From positions 1 to 64,000 of the forward strand of contig CP103025.1 in the NCBI GenBank assembly GCA_024752435.1: a stretch of DNA of 64,000 bases, given 5' to 3'. The notes beneath the pieces are model-generated. The model did no database searches and had not been told where the DNA came from. It saw only the letters and a program-made list of their open reading frames with translations. This document shows positions 34,501-45,473 of this stretch, piece after piece; the stretch's first letter is position 1, and each line of letters opens with the position of its first letter. The translations under genes and the position numbers were made by a program. This DNA is from Allantophomopsis cytisporea. Taxonomy: Eukaryota; Ascomycota; Leotiomycetes; Phacidiales; Phacidiaceae.

Positions 34501-36074
34501 AAGAATTGACACCTAGTCTCTTGAGTCCATTGAAGCTGGCGACGGGCCATTCACGGCTTTGAGAGACAACTTCTACATTCCAAGCCTCAGATTTGATTTT
34601 GGGATTTAGCTTCTTGATGCCAATCGTAGCAGGGATGAAGCTGTTTTCCAAAGCCAAAGTACCTTTGATAATGCTAGAAATGCCACTTGCTGCTTCGCTG
34701 TGTCCAAGATTTGATTTGACCTTCGAACTCAATTAGCGGTAATTTTGTACCAGGTAAGTTTCAATCTGAGACTTACAGAGCCAATCAATACAGGTGGTCT
34801 TCCAGCTGTAGTTGAGAATGCTTTAGAAACCGATTCCACCTCAACAGGGTCACCAACCGCCGTGCCTGTGCCATGACATTCAACATAAGCAGTCTGATCT
34901 GGTTTGATCCCTGCTTTTCGATATGCCTTGCGAATCACGGCTTCTTGACCAACGATACTTGGCAATGTTATACCGGGCGTTTTGCCATTACTGAAACCGT
35001 TAACCACTTGTTTGAAAGACCAATAGTCGAAGACTTACGCATTGATGGCAGAACCACGAATTATCGATCTGATTGGATCTCCATCTCTGATCGCGGCGCT
35101 CAACTTCTTGACATACAATGCGCCAATGCCGTCAGCTCGACCGTATCCATCAGCTGACGCATCAAACGTGTGGCAAGTCGAGGTGGGAGACAGTACACCT
35201 GCTTTCATGGTTGCTAAATGTTGCTCTGGAGTTTGTATCAAGTTGGCGCCCGCGACAATAGCCCCTTCGCATTCATTATTTTCAAGAGCAGTGACCGCCA
35301 TGTGCAAGCAATACAGCGATGATGAGCATGCTGTGTCTATGACCAGACTGTGATACTTTTTGTAAGCAGCTATTAAACCCAACCTCAAGTTTTGTCCACT
35401 AACCTAGGTCCTTGAATATTGAAGGCATGGCTGATTCGATTTCCTAGGATAGTCGTGCCCATACCCGTTGCAGTGTAACGGTGCAGATATTCTGCATCTC
35501 TGAGCTGCATGAGCTGGAAATCCACTGTGAAATTACCGACATAACATCCGATATTAGCCCCTGAAACCTTTGAAAGTGGAAGACCAGCACTTTCAAAGCA
35601 CTCAAAGACAATCTCCAGAAGCTTTCGCTGCTGAGGATCCATGTATGAGGCTTCCAGGTTGTTTATCCCAAAGAAATCATTTTCAAAGTCCCGAATGTCT
35701 TCGTCTTTCAGAAAGTATCCCCCTCTCATGTGCATGCTTCCAGGACGGTCTTTTCCCTGTGGATGGTAGAATGCGTCGATGTTAAATCTGTCTTTTGGAA
35801 CATCACATTGTCCAGAGAGCTCGTTCTTCAGAAGCTGCCATAGCTTCGAGGGTGAGGTAGCCCCTCCAGGCAATCTGCAAGCTGACAAGGACGTCAGTCA
35901 AATCGCGGCATTAAGTCCTAGTACAGGCATCTTACCCATTCCAATGATAGCAATGTCATCTTTTGCAACACCATCAGCATCTATCTCTGTGTAAACATCG
36001 TAAGGGTCATTCTGAGACCCAGAAGTAAAATCTGAAGATTGGTAAGTGGTTTCATGGTCCGAATTAGGTGACAT
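28584..36074 (-). CDS. highly reducing polyketide synthase, KS-AT-DH-(MT degenerate)-ER-KR-ACP
   Basis: The start at 36074 (MSPNSDHETTYQSSDF) leads through a short exon and an intron at about 35936-35884 into IIGMACRLPGG. KS: DTACSSSL, VECHGTGTAVGDP and KSNLGHSEAASG give Cys-His-His. AT: GHSSGEIAAAF. DH: WLQDHKLEDSTVFPGGGF with the His, and TIDAMIQAG with the Asp. The following region corresponds to a C-methyltransferase, but its SAM-binding glycine motif reads MLELGSCGIDFT and is probably dead. ER: IHSGAGGVGVAAIQIAQ. KR: GCLGGLGSSMAKWMMSRGA and SNYCAGN with the active Tyr. ACP: FGMDSMIAAE at the C-terminus. No thioesterase, reductase or acyltransferase release domain follows, so the chain must be off-loaded in trans. 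A long, fully or partly reduced chain is expected. About half a dozen introns interrupt the gene. Confidence 0.94.
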
Positions 36075-37834
36075 AGCTGTTAAGACAAATGACCGATAAG
36101 AACTTGAGTACGCGGAAGAGCTAGATACAGCAGGTATTTTTATGCGTCCGGGGTAGAAAGACTAAGATCGAAAGATATGTGTATGAGACTAAGCAATTGG
36201 TGTGATTCGAACTGGATTATGAGTTGAACTGTACCGTCATGCGAGAAGTCTATGGTGAAGACATACATAGAATATATACCGACTTTCAAATTTCCTCATT
36301 GCTTCGATCCACACTTTCCGACATACAGGAATATCACTTACGGAAATCGCAACTATGGATGGAAATAAGATGAGAATCGTGAAGATAGGGGAAGGTGCAG
36401 AACAGAGTGCAAACTTCTCATACATTGCACGGAGATGGAATAGCAACAAGGACTGTACGCTGATGGTAAACCATCAGCCGGCTCGGTATATTGGGCTCCG
36501 TTCTACAGATGGTTTGCAAGCACAACCGGTGGAGATGAATAGATAAAATCTTGTGACACAAGGATCTCAGATATGTTGTTGTCCCGTGGAGAATACCTTC
36601 GTAGGGTGATTAAAGGAGTGTGGGTCAAAGCCGAGCCGATCGAATAAGAGTCCCTCCACATAATCCGTGGAAATAGGTAGGCCTTCCACCCCACGTATTC
36701 TTTGACGTCTGAGACAGACCAAACCATAGATGGAGTGAGCTATTGATGATCGACAAGTCGGATGGGTCGGACCGTCCCTTGTTATGGTTTGTATTCGACA
36801 ACGGAAGACTGTCTGTTATCGTACCTTGCCTTTTGTCGTCCTGCACCTGAAGTCATGGGTCAGATACTCGCACCGGACTCCTCATTGGCAGTGGAAACAA
36901 CACAATCGGATCCCTAACGAAAACTCGCGAAATGCTTATGGTAACTGACTGGAATCACATATCTGCCCCGCCGGTATTCTGCAACGGAGTAGCCGCTCGG
37001 TTCGCGCGGCCCGGGAAATATGGTACTTATCGATGCAGCAGCTTCACCTACTATACCTAGTCCTATCTTCAGCTGACAATATTTTATTGCAGCAGAAGGT
37101 GTACAAAGACAAAAGAATAGAGAACTCTCATCGAAGGATCAACGTGTGTGCTTTTGGCTTCCCGCCGTATTTTGGAACCAGGAACCTATGCGTGTGTTGT
37201 GTTAGGCAAAGTGCGAAAGCGTTACATTATTCTTCACTGCGCTATGTGATCTGGGTATTGTGTAACAACGGACGTTCGAAGGGAATCTAGGAGCATTTCT
37301 CTGTGCCTGGATAGTCTTTCTACTCTGTATGGAAAGGACATAGGTGATCTCATATATGCAGGTTCAAATGATTTCCGAGGACGGGTCTCCGATATTGAGC
37401 TCCGATGCATGAGGTTTGGTTGAACTCCGATAAATCACTGTCATTGTTAACGAAGACTGACTCATTATTACCTGGGCCGATTTCTGTTCATCCGAAGTCA
37501 CTTCAAGTGTCGTTATCTCAAAGGATTAATAATCAACTAGGCCAGACTTTGATACAAGGACTGGAAAGTTCAAGTACCCTCTGATGTTCATCAGTCAAGG
37601 ACTGGGTTCAAAACGCAACGTTCTCTGCTACCTTGAAGGGAGTGAATTCAATTGTAGATCTTCAATGACGCGTTTTACGATTGGAGAATATTGATAAATT
37701 TAATGGGGATGTTCAGTCACACCAAGTACGAAAATTCACCAGCTTCTGACGTGTGATAATTGGAATGTGTTTGTAGAAAGCACTTTTCCATCCTATTATA
37801 AAACAACAACTCGACTTTCCGGTAGAGCTACCAC
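36075..37834. promoter_or_regulatory. PKS upstream region
   Basis: A 1.76-kb spacer with no credible gene. It carries three CTCCGA elements at 37386-37430, about 1.3 kb from the PKS start and at the 3' end of the neighbouring SDR. A GC-rich patch near 36,960-37,010 has several CGG/CCG triplets, possible Zn2Cys6 contacts. Confidence 0.45.
37386..37430. promoter_or_regulatory. cluster of three CTCCGA elements
   Basis: TCTCCGA (37386-37392), GAGCTCCGA (37397-37405), then ATGAGGTTTG (37409-37418) followed by AACTCCGA (37423-37430). The box-plus-element layout matches 12840-12863. Confidence 0.55.
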
Positions 37835-38913
37835 TCAAGTCGCCAAAGTTGCACTGAGTCCGCCATCAATTACCCAATCCACGCCAGTCACATAGCTGGC
37901 TCGGTGACTGCATAGAAACAGTATGACGTTTGAAACTTCGTCGGGCTGAGCAATTCTCTGCATTGGGAGAACCCTCTCAATCATTCGGCCCAATTCTGTG
38001 TTGCCATTCACAGCTTCCGATACCATAGGGGTATCAACCCAGGATGGACAGACAGCATTGACGCGAATCTTCTGAGATGCAAAGTCTAGAGCTGTTGCGT
38101 GATAGTCAGTATATCAGGAGCAGAAAACAATGAGGGATCTCTCAATCCTTCATTCAGTATATTTGGTACGAACCAGCATTCCTTGTGATACCCAGTACCG
38201 CATGCTTCGAGGTAGTGTACTGCACAATATCTCGTGTTGCTCTCAAGGAGTTGCACGAGCCTAGATTGACAATAGACCCTCTTCCCGTTTCACGAGTGCC
38301 GTTCCTTCCTTTGATAGTCGTTGACGCCTGCTTCTGCATCACTTTTCCAATTACCTGGACACAATGAAGAGTGCCAAGCACATTGACCTTGTAGAATCGT
38401 TCAAACTCATTGATCGAGGCTTCAGCCACATGTTTTGGCTCACGAACTCCTACCTATAAGAAAACCGATATTTAGCTATCTTTCATGTAAGTGACGCTGA
38501 ACCCTGATTCCAAAGGTAAGGTGAAAAGACTCAAGACATCTATGCTGCGCCGCTGAGGTATTGCTTACACCTGCACTATTGACACTATAATCGATATGTC
38601 CAAAAATTGCAACGGTCTGAGATACCATTGACTCGACACTCTCAAGGTCTGTGACGTCCACACGAAGAGGTAGGTGACGATATTTTGGGTTCGTCGCAAT
38701 CTTGAGGCTCTCTTCAGCGGCTCCTTGCGCAGCTTCAAAGTCCAAATCCGCGAAAACAACTCCAGCTGCGCCTTCTGCAGCAAATGCCAAAGCACAATCC
38801 CTTCCGATGCCGCTACCTAAGAGGAACTTAGCTTTACTCAAATAGACTTTAGATCTGGACTCTTTCTCACCAGCCCCCGTTACCAAAGCTATCCCGGTAA
38901 TGCCGTATCCCAT
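37835..38913 (-). CDS. short-chain dehydrogenase/reductase 1 (classical SDR)
   Basis: The start at 38913 gives MGYGITGIALVTGAG. An intron (GTGAGA...CTCTTAG) sits inside the dinucleotide-binding motif, and splicing restores TGAGSGIGRDCALAF. Then come 'VFADLDF', NSAG, 'INEFERFYKVNVLGTLHCVQ', the catalytic Ser block SIVNLGSCNS and YTTSK with the Tyr and Lys. The last exon carries the C-terminal 'RIAQPDEVSNVILFLCSH' and 'YVTGVDWVIDGG', typical of classical SDRs. All catalytic residues are present and the gene looks intact with about three introns. It probably reduces or oxidises a keto/hydroxy group on the polyketide or peptide product. Its substrate cannot be deduced. Confidence 0.87.
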
Positions 38914-39437
38914 TCTTATTTGCTAGCCCTTGAAGATTATAACAGAAGATGGATTGATAGCTGAATTTATGTATTGACACCAGAAGATGGTCAGTGAGAT
39001 CTCGCTCAAAACGCCGGAAACTGGTTGATATATATGCGTTCATATTTGCGGCAAGGTTTATGTTTTTCGGATGAGGATTAGAGCCGTTGACTTGAACGGA
39101 ATCCCACTTGAACCCATCGACCATGAGAAATTCGGAAAAGGTTCCATGCCTCACCCAATTGCGTGTAATCTCTAGGGTTTCAAGTACGGACCTTAGATCC
39201 AGATTAGGATGTTCTTAGTGATTGGTAACGAGTTTACATCATACTGTATACAACATATTTTCGGAAGTTCTTATCTAATTGTACGTTAAGATTTGAGAGC
39301 CTCATGATCCATTTAAACGTCAAAGAAGACCATCTAAAATGGTGAATTTAGTCACCCTAAAATAACCAAAATCATCTGTTATCCTCATCAAAAGCCATAG
39401 ATGTAGTCCTTATTTCTTCGAGGCTCTCAACAGAGCA
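38914..39437. other. intergenic spacer SDR1/SDR2
   Basis: SDR1 promoter and SDR2 3' flank. I see no exact TCGGAGTT element and no further gene. Confidence 0.4.
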
Positions 39438-40738
39438 TCAAAGTTGAACCACCTCCAAAACAGCCCATCCTAACACAGTAATTAGTAAGTCCCATTCACA
39501 TGCACTCTGGACGTGTTTTACATACCCAGTACGTGCGCGGCAAGAACATATCTCCCCATCTACACATACCAGTACGTGCTCCAAACCAGAACCAAGCTTT
39601 AGGGTTCTGTTTAAGGGCCTCGTGAACAACAGCATCGGCATACTGGTCAGGAGTGATTGTCTCTGTAGCACATTCAGCTTAAACTCTCAGATTCGGTACT
39701 ACACAATGCTGACTCGGAGTTCTCTGCACATGGTTCTTGAAATTTTCAGCCAGTGGAAGATATAAAGAGTCTAATCACGAGATTAGCACCAGCAAAAAGG
39801 TTTCCTCGAGTAATAATCTTACTTGCTGGGAGAGACCTGTTGGAATCCCGTTTCAATATGTTTGTGCCAATTTCCCCTGAGATGACATTCACAACGCGAA
39901 CACTATAAATCAGATCAGTGAGTTTTCTTTGAAATTCTTCACTACTTGTACCCAAAAGGCTTAAGCTCTGTTCTCAAGGTATTGCCATAATGATGCAGAG
40001 CAGCTTTGCTTGCGTTGTAACTGGCTGGAACCACTTGATTAGCATCATAAAAGACGTTAGATTTGCTTCTGCCTACCACCATAGACATAAGGCACAATCC
40101 CACCGATCGACCCAATGTTGATAATAACTCCTTTCGTCTTCACCAACAAAGGATAGAAATATCGGACCATACGCATAGGCCCAAATACGTTCACCGCAAA
40201 CATCTTCTCAACCTCTGATACTTCAGTATCGGTAGCCGGCATCGTGTAGCCTGCATTCGAAGATCAGCTTTCATAAGTGGTTTTCTGTCCGCATAAGCTT
40301 ACATATGCCCCTATCTTAATTCTCAGTACTTTCTATTGGTATGCAGATTTGGTTCGGTTGACTTACGCGTTATTCACAAGGACATCCAATCTCCCTTCAG
40401 TGACGGCCATGATACTGCTCAACAAGTCTGTGATTTCTTTGTCGGATGTCACATCTGCACTAAAAACATGAATGCCTTTCGTAGTTAGATGATCGCGAGA
40501 TTCATGTGGTAAGAGGGTCGCAAAAACGGTAAACCCTTGTATCGAGATTAAGATCTAGAGAACCACGGTATGCTTTTGGAAGCAGTACTTACCCTCTTTG
40601 AGGAACCGCTTGGAGAGAGCGTCGCCAATGCCCCCATGGCCACATCTTCTCAAAGCAATTAGCCCAGACTTTGAGGCTAGTCCGCGTAGAGATAAATCGA
40701 ACCCACCCCGTAATAAGAGCGTATTTCTCCTTAGACAT
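39438..40738 (-). CDS. short-chain dehydrogenase/reductase 2 (AYR1-like)
   Basis: The start at 40738 gives MSKEKYALITG, and after an intron CGHGGIGDALSKRFLKEG, an unusual dinucleotide motif (TGCGHGGIG) typical of the 1-acyldihydroxyacetone-phosphate reductase-like SDRs. Further exons give 'VFSADVTSDKEITDLLSSI', LDVLVNNA, 'EKMFAVNVFGPMRMVRYF', GVIINIGSIGG and SYNASKAALHHYGNTLRTEL with catalytic Tyr and Lys. The C-terminal half contains 'ITPDQYADAVVHEALKQNP'. It has five or more short introns and no stop within the exons I joined. It may act on an acyl or polyketide intermediate, or be a duplicated lipid-metabolism enzyme recruited to the cluster. The exact stop exon at 39438-39480 is less certain. 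Confidence 0.8.
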
Positions 40739-41550
40739 ATTCCTTCGAGAACAATAATGGCAACAAAAAATACTCTTCCAAACTAGAAGACAAGATGATC
40801 AACAACTTGCGATGCGAACGAAGCAAAATAGATAACGTGGGGATTATCAAAATGAAGAAACCGAGGCGTCATTTAGATATTGACATTGTAAGTAGGGTTA
40901 ATATGCACGTTATCTTTATTTGTGTACAGTTCAGCTGAAAGCGGGATGTTACGAGCATGCACATTCGGCCATGAGATTGTGGATCATTCGACGGAAATGG
41001 TAGACTTCACTATATCGACAGAACGTAGAAGATCCAGCCAACTGAATAGTGTCACAATTGCATAGGCTCAACTTCGAACGGTGTTCGCCACGGATACCCC
41101 AAAACATACGATACACGTGGTAGTTGAACCCCGCCGGCTCGGATCTGGCTAAGCCATCCCACATTAGCCGTCGGAGCTCTCAGCGGCCCAGAATCTCGAC
41201 AAGGACCGCCGTATCTACCACAGGGACCATATCAATTTAACCCACTCCTATCAAAGGAAGCACCGGCTAAAGTTAACAGATTGATTATTGTCGGGAAACC
41301 CCATTCACAAATGTCTACTGAAATAGCCTTCACGCCAATACTGCCTTTTCAAAGCATAGGAACTACCCATGTTGAAACTTATGGGCGTTTTCCGCCCGTA
41401 AATTCAACCCCATGTTATGAAAATGTAATAGAGAATCACTGACAGTTGGCTGCCTGGTAAGTTGGTATTACGGTGTCAGTATCCAAACAATTCACCGCCA
41501 GTACAAACACTTCAAGTTACCAGCTTAAATTAAACAGTATGACATTGACT
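40739..41550. other. intergenic spacer upstream of SDR2
   Basis: No gene is evident. It contains one variant element, TCGGAGCTC, at 41171-41179, and the 3' end of the SDR3 pseudogene lies beyond. Confidence 0.4.
41171..41179. promoter_or_regulatory. TCGGAGCTC variant element upstream of SDR2
   Basis: A one-base variant of the cluster element, of the same form (GAGCTCCGA) as the copy at 37397-37405. It lies about 430 bp from the SDR2 start. Confidence 0.35.
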
Positions 41551-42670
41551 AAATCGAGAGGTTCTTCGATATTCCTGGCTCAATTGTTTCCAGGATATCT
41601 ATCAGCTCTTTCCATAACTTATCTTGTGCAAGTAGACCTTCATCACTTCTGACGAAACTGGATAATGCCCCGCTTGAGTTGAAGTCAGCCTTTTCGTTCT
41701 CGCACTTCGTCATTCAACATTGGCATTTGAAGCAGGTTAAACTTACTTGTCAACTTTGCAGTCGCTAAGATAATTGCCATGAATCTCCCATCCCTGAGAA
41801 ATTGCATTGACCAACGTCCTGGCCCCTTCATCAGTTGACCTAGCTAAACAACGGTTCATGAGCCATAGCTGAATAGCCCAGATACCGCGAATGTCTCTAG
41901 TCAGACCAGATTGTCAGAATCCGGGAGTCAGGGCACATAGTGCAACGCGGGGGCCGGGGAGAATCTTTGATGCCAGTTCTTTCAGCATAAGAATTTGGAG
42001 CAACTTTGATACATAATATCTTTGTCAAACAAATTGAGGTCAGAATATGGTTTCGGTATTGAAGTTATACTTGAATAACGTACCGTTCGTGCATCTTCGC
42101 GAGTTTTTCATCCTTCAAGACATCGAACGTATTTTGCATCCTCCATTCTGGCAGATTGGTCATGACATATCTGTCAGAAGCGACTACTGCCACCCGGGGT
42201 AGTATGCTATACTTATCGGCTGATTCACACAGCTTAGGAAGTAGTAGTATTGCTAGAAGGAACGTGCTAATCACGTTTACCGTGATCGTGCTTTCGTTTC
42301 CTTCGACAAGGTAGAAGTCCTCAGTGACTTTGCCGGCGTTCAAGAGAACTGCATCCACGCGGGGGAGCTCCGACACTTGGGAAGCAAAATCTCGAACGGA
42401 TGCATAACTCTCCATGTCAAGAGGATACACTTCAACGACATCTTTCCTAGCTGTCGTTTTCTCCAGTTCCAATCTTGCAGCTTCACCGTTCTCCACGGAA
42501 CGCGTCGCCAATATTACTTTCGCGGCTTGAAGCTCGATGAGCCAACGGATTGCTTCACGTCCGAGGCCTCTGTTCCCGCCTGTGACAATAATCGTCTGAT
42601 TGCTGAAATCGTGGTCTGGTATTTGCGGTTTCACAAAAAGTTGTGAGTAAATGAATGAAGGTAGCGACGT
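41551..42670 (-). pseudogene. short-chain dehydrogenase 3, probable pseudogene
   Basis: The N-terminal sequence SLPSFIYSQLFVKPQIPDH and the NAD(P) motif TGGNRGLGREA are typical of the fungal retinol-dehydrogenase-like SDRs that begin with a Met just before this stretch. Here the matching codon is ACG (42670-42668), and no in-frame ATG occurs between it and the upstream stop. After the intron that begins GTACGTTATT near 42065, the next exon reads YVSKLLQILMLKELA, keeping the YxxxK, then PRVALCALTPGF followed by TGA (41916-41914) where relatives usually have Cys before SGL. The reading frame continues normally for about 100 more codons (DEGLLAQDKLWKEL). A lost start plus an internal stop suggest recent inactivation. 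A non-ATG start with TGA readthrough or an unseen upstream exon remain possible. Confidence 0.7.
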
Positions 42671-42692
42671 GATGGGCAGTCGGATTTCAATT

Positions 42693-42700
42693 TCGGAGTT
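42693..42700. promoter_or_regulatory. TCGGAGTT element at the SDR3 5' end
   Basis: An exact copy only about 25 bp upstream of the presumed start codon position of the SDR3 pseudogene. Confidence 0.45.
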
Positions 42701-43160
42701 GGAATGTGTTGGAGCTGATTAAAGCTCAAGAAAGTGATGCCACTTGTAAGCTCTTCGGACACAAGATCAATTTAGGCGTGTGCGATAGCCACCAAATTGA
42801 CAAGGTAGATTCTCTCTACGGGATGCCGAAGAAGCTTTAGTCATGTCTTCAATATTTTGCTGTACTTTTTGACCAGGATCGAGTAACGTCATGTAATAAC
42901 AGTCGCCTATACTTCGACCAGGATTCACAACAAGACTTTTATCACCAAAATTTCAGCAGGAAGCTTTTGAATTCTTTTCAAAAATAATCACAAACACAAT
43001 GAAGCTGCTCAGAAGTGATGTTTTGTTGAGTCGAAATTTTTGCACTGCATTGTTGTCGAGTTATAGAGAAGTCATGACCCTGCAAAGTGCGTGAACTCAT
43101 TTTTCTAGCACACTACTTAATCCTGAAACCGTGTCACGTGTGATGATCTCTTCAGTAGCG

Positions 43161-43168
43161 AACTCCGA
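43161..43168. promoter_or_regulatory. AACTCCGA element (first duplicated module)
   Basis: An exact copy, flanked as GCGAACTCCGATAG. With the leading CG it reads TCGGAGTTCGC on the other strand, TCG and CGC separated by five bases. Confidence 0.5.
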
Positions 43169-43290
43169 TAGTCTTAAAATAAATAAGCCTGTCTTTGTAG
43201 GACATCGCCTTACCCTAGTCACCAAGTACAGAGATGACATTACAGAGGCAATCATATCACGTATGATGATCAACGACGCCTTCTGCAACG

Positions 43291-43298
43291 AACTCCGA
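43291..43298. promoter_or_regulatory. AACTCCGA element (second duplicated module)
   Basis: An exact copy, flanked as ACGAACTCCGATAG, 130 bp from the previous one. Confidence 0.5.
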
Positions 43299-43391
43299 TA
43301 GTCTTCAAATGCTAGTCACTTTGGTAGTAATGTGATTTTCCAATTTTGGCAGGATTCTAATGCAGCAGCGAATATGTTGTCCGTAGACTCA

Positions 43392-43399
43392 TCGGAGTT
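43392..43399. promoter_or_regulatory. TCGGAGTT element, P450 promoter
   Basis: An exact copy in the opposite orientation, about 260 bp before the P450 start. Confidence 0.5.
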
Positions 43400-43657
43400 C
43401 ATGCTCGCTGTGCGAGATTGATCCTCATCTCAAATCACTTGAGATCCAGTGAGGAGAAACGTGTATACAGAACCTCGGGACTGTTGTAATCGTGAACAGT
43501 CTCAAACGGAATCCGAATGTTGATGTCAAAAGGCTCAGCATTCCGATGAGTAGAATCATTTCTATAGATGCATATATATGTGTGTTCAAAATCTGTTGAA
43601 AGGCTCAGATATTTTAACATCCAAACACAACAAGCAGGAGTAGTCCAAGCATTCAAG

Positions 43658-45473
43658 ATGTTCTTTATAATTGCTTTTGCAGCTGGAGCAGTTCTTTTGT
43701 TTGCTCTATGTCGAATTTCCGGACGCAGAGACAAGAATTTACCACCAGGTGTGACTTCCTCGCTCCTTTTTGACAAGAATATCCGAACGCTTACCAATAT
43801 CAGGGCCGCCAACTTGGCCATTAATTGGTAACCTTCATCAAATACCGAAGACTGGGGCGCACATTAAGTAGAAAGTCTACCACGCGCTCAAGGACGAAGA
43901 TTGACAAATAGCGCAGATTCACAGAATGGGCAGCCAAGTACGGGCAAATTTACTCCTTGAAAATTGGTACAGCGACAACCATCGTCATTAGCTCACCTTA
44001 TATGGTCAAACAACTCCTTGACAAACAATCTTTGAAATACAGCAACAGACCTGCTTCTTACATTGCAGAGAATTATATTATGCAAGGCGACCATCTCATG
44101 TTCATGAATCCTGGTGATAGGTGGCGACGTGGTCGTAAGTTATACCATCAACACTTCATGGAAAGTAAGTGTGAAAAAGCCTACGTCCAACTACAAAACG
44201 CAGAAGCTACACAGATGTTGAGGGACATTTGTACTGAGCCTGAGAATTTGATGTACCACCCAAAACGTTTTAGTAACAGTATCATTATGAGTCTGGGTAA
44301 GTATGCAGCGTTGTTCAAGTAGAGACCTGTGGACTAACTTCCTAGTTTTCGGCATTCGCACTCCTTCATGTCAAACCAAGCATATGCAAGAGTTATATAA
44401 GGTCATGGAGGGGATTTCCAAGATTTTTGAGATTGGTGCAACACCACCCGTTGACATTCTTCCATTCTTGAAATATCTTCCGGAGGCCTTGTTCAATAAT
44501 TGGAAAACGCGTTCCTTGAATGTTGGCAAAGCTATGCAACAGCTTTATGGTCCGCTTGTCGACCATGTTCTCGAAAGACGTCTCCGAATAGGAAGCCAGA
44601 ACTCCTTCCTTGATAATGTTCTCGATCAGCAAGATAAGCTCGGACTAACACGAAACGAGCTCGACTTAATGTGTGGAAATCTTACCGAAGGGGGATCCGA
44701 TACTACTTCAGCTATGATTCTAGTGTTTATCCACGCAATGTTGAAGAATCCAGCAGTTCAACGAGAAGCACAGAATGAAATTGACTCAGTTGTCGGAGAG
44801 GATAGAACTCCGCTTTGGAGTGACTACTCTCGTCTTCCATATGTCTCAATGATCATCAAGGAGACAATGCGATGGCGCCCGGTAGCCCCACTCGCCTTTC
44901 CTCACTCTACATCTGAAGGTATGCTTTGCTTGCAATCTTTGCAACGTGGATGCGGAGACAAATACGTCATGCTAGAAGACTCGACTAATTTGTTCAAATA
45001 TAGATAATGTGATTGACGGAATGTTCATCCCAAAGAACTCGACAATCATAATGAATATCTGGGGCCTACATCACGACCCAAATAGATGTCCAAATCCAGA
45101 CCGCTTTGACCCTTTGCGATTCGTAGATCGTACGCTTCCCGCACCCGAGTACACGAATTCTCAGAATCGCGATCATTACGGCTATGGAGCAGGACGACGT
45201 ATCTGTCCAGGAATCCATCTAGCAGAGAGGAATCTGTTTATCGCTATTTCAAAATTGTTGTGGGCTTTTGATTTCTCTGAGACGACGGGTGATAATGGGC
45301 AAATTATCAGTGTTGATGTTAGCGATGAGTCGGGTTATTCTGATGGATTCTTGCACTGTCCAAAGGATTTCAAGGCTACTTTGACACCTAGATCAAGTCG
45401 ACGAGAACAGACAATACTCGCTGAGATGACCAAGGCTGACAATGAAGTTTTTAGCAAATACGAACAGCGTTGA
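43658..45473 (+). CDS. cytochrome P450 monooxygenase
   Basis: Five exons fit cleanly: 43658-43748, 43804-43867, 43917-44296, 44346-44918 and 45004-45473, giving about 525 residues. An N-terminal membrane anchor (MFFIIAFAAGAVLLFALC) is followed by the proline hinge, restored by splicing as LPPGPPTWPLIGNLHQI. Further signatures are the I-helix GGSDTTSA, the ExxR helix KETMRW, 'DPNRCPNPDRFDPLRF' and the heme loop YGYGAGRRICPG with the Cys ligand (Tyr replaces the usual Phe). It resembles the CYP families with GNLHQIP / HIKFTEWAAKYG N-termini that oxidise fungal metabolites. It is ER-bound and needs a P450 reductase. The promoter with four cluster elements makes it a strong cluster member, probably hydroxylating the product. 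Confidence 0.93.

Larger units (their letters stand above)
43132..43306. repeat. duplicated promoter module, period ~130 bp
   Basis: Copies at about 43132-43175 and 43257-43306 share TATCACGT/GTCACGT, TGATGATC and CGAACTCCGATAGTCTT. The central spacing differs by a few bases. Duplication of a whole regulatory module doubles the operator count before the P450 gene. Confidence 0.7.
42671..43657. promoter_or_regulatory. divergent SDR3/P450 promoter region
   Basis: The spacer holds four exact copies of the element (42693, 43161, 43291, 43392). Two lie inside a ~130-bp direct duplication sharing TCACGT-TGATGATC, a CTTC block and CGAACTCCGATAGTCTT (43132-43175 and 43257-43306). Confidence 0.6.

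Noticed and set aside
39714..39721. TCGGAGTT copy within SDR2
   Set aside because: It lies in or at the edge of an SDR2 exon, so I counted it but do not call it an operator.
44805..44812. AACTCCGC near match in the P450 gene, and similar ones in the PKS
   Set aside because: Inside coding sequence and not exact. They show the background of one-base variants.
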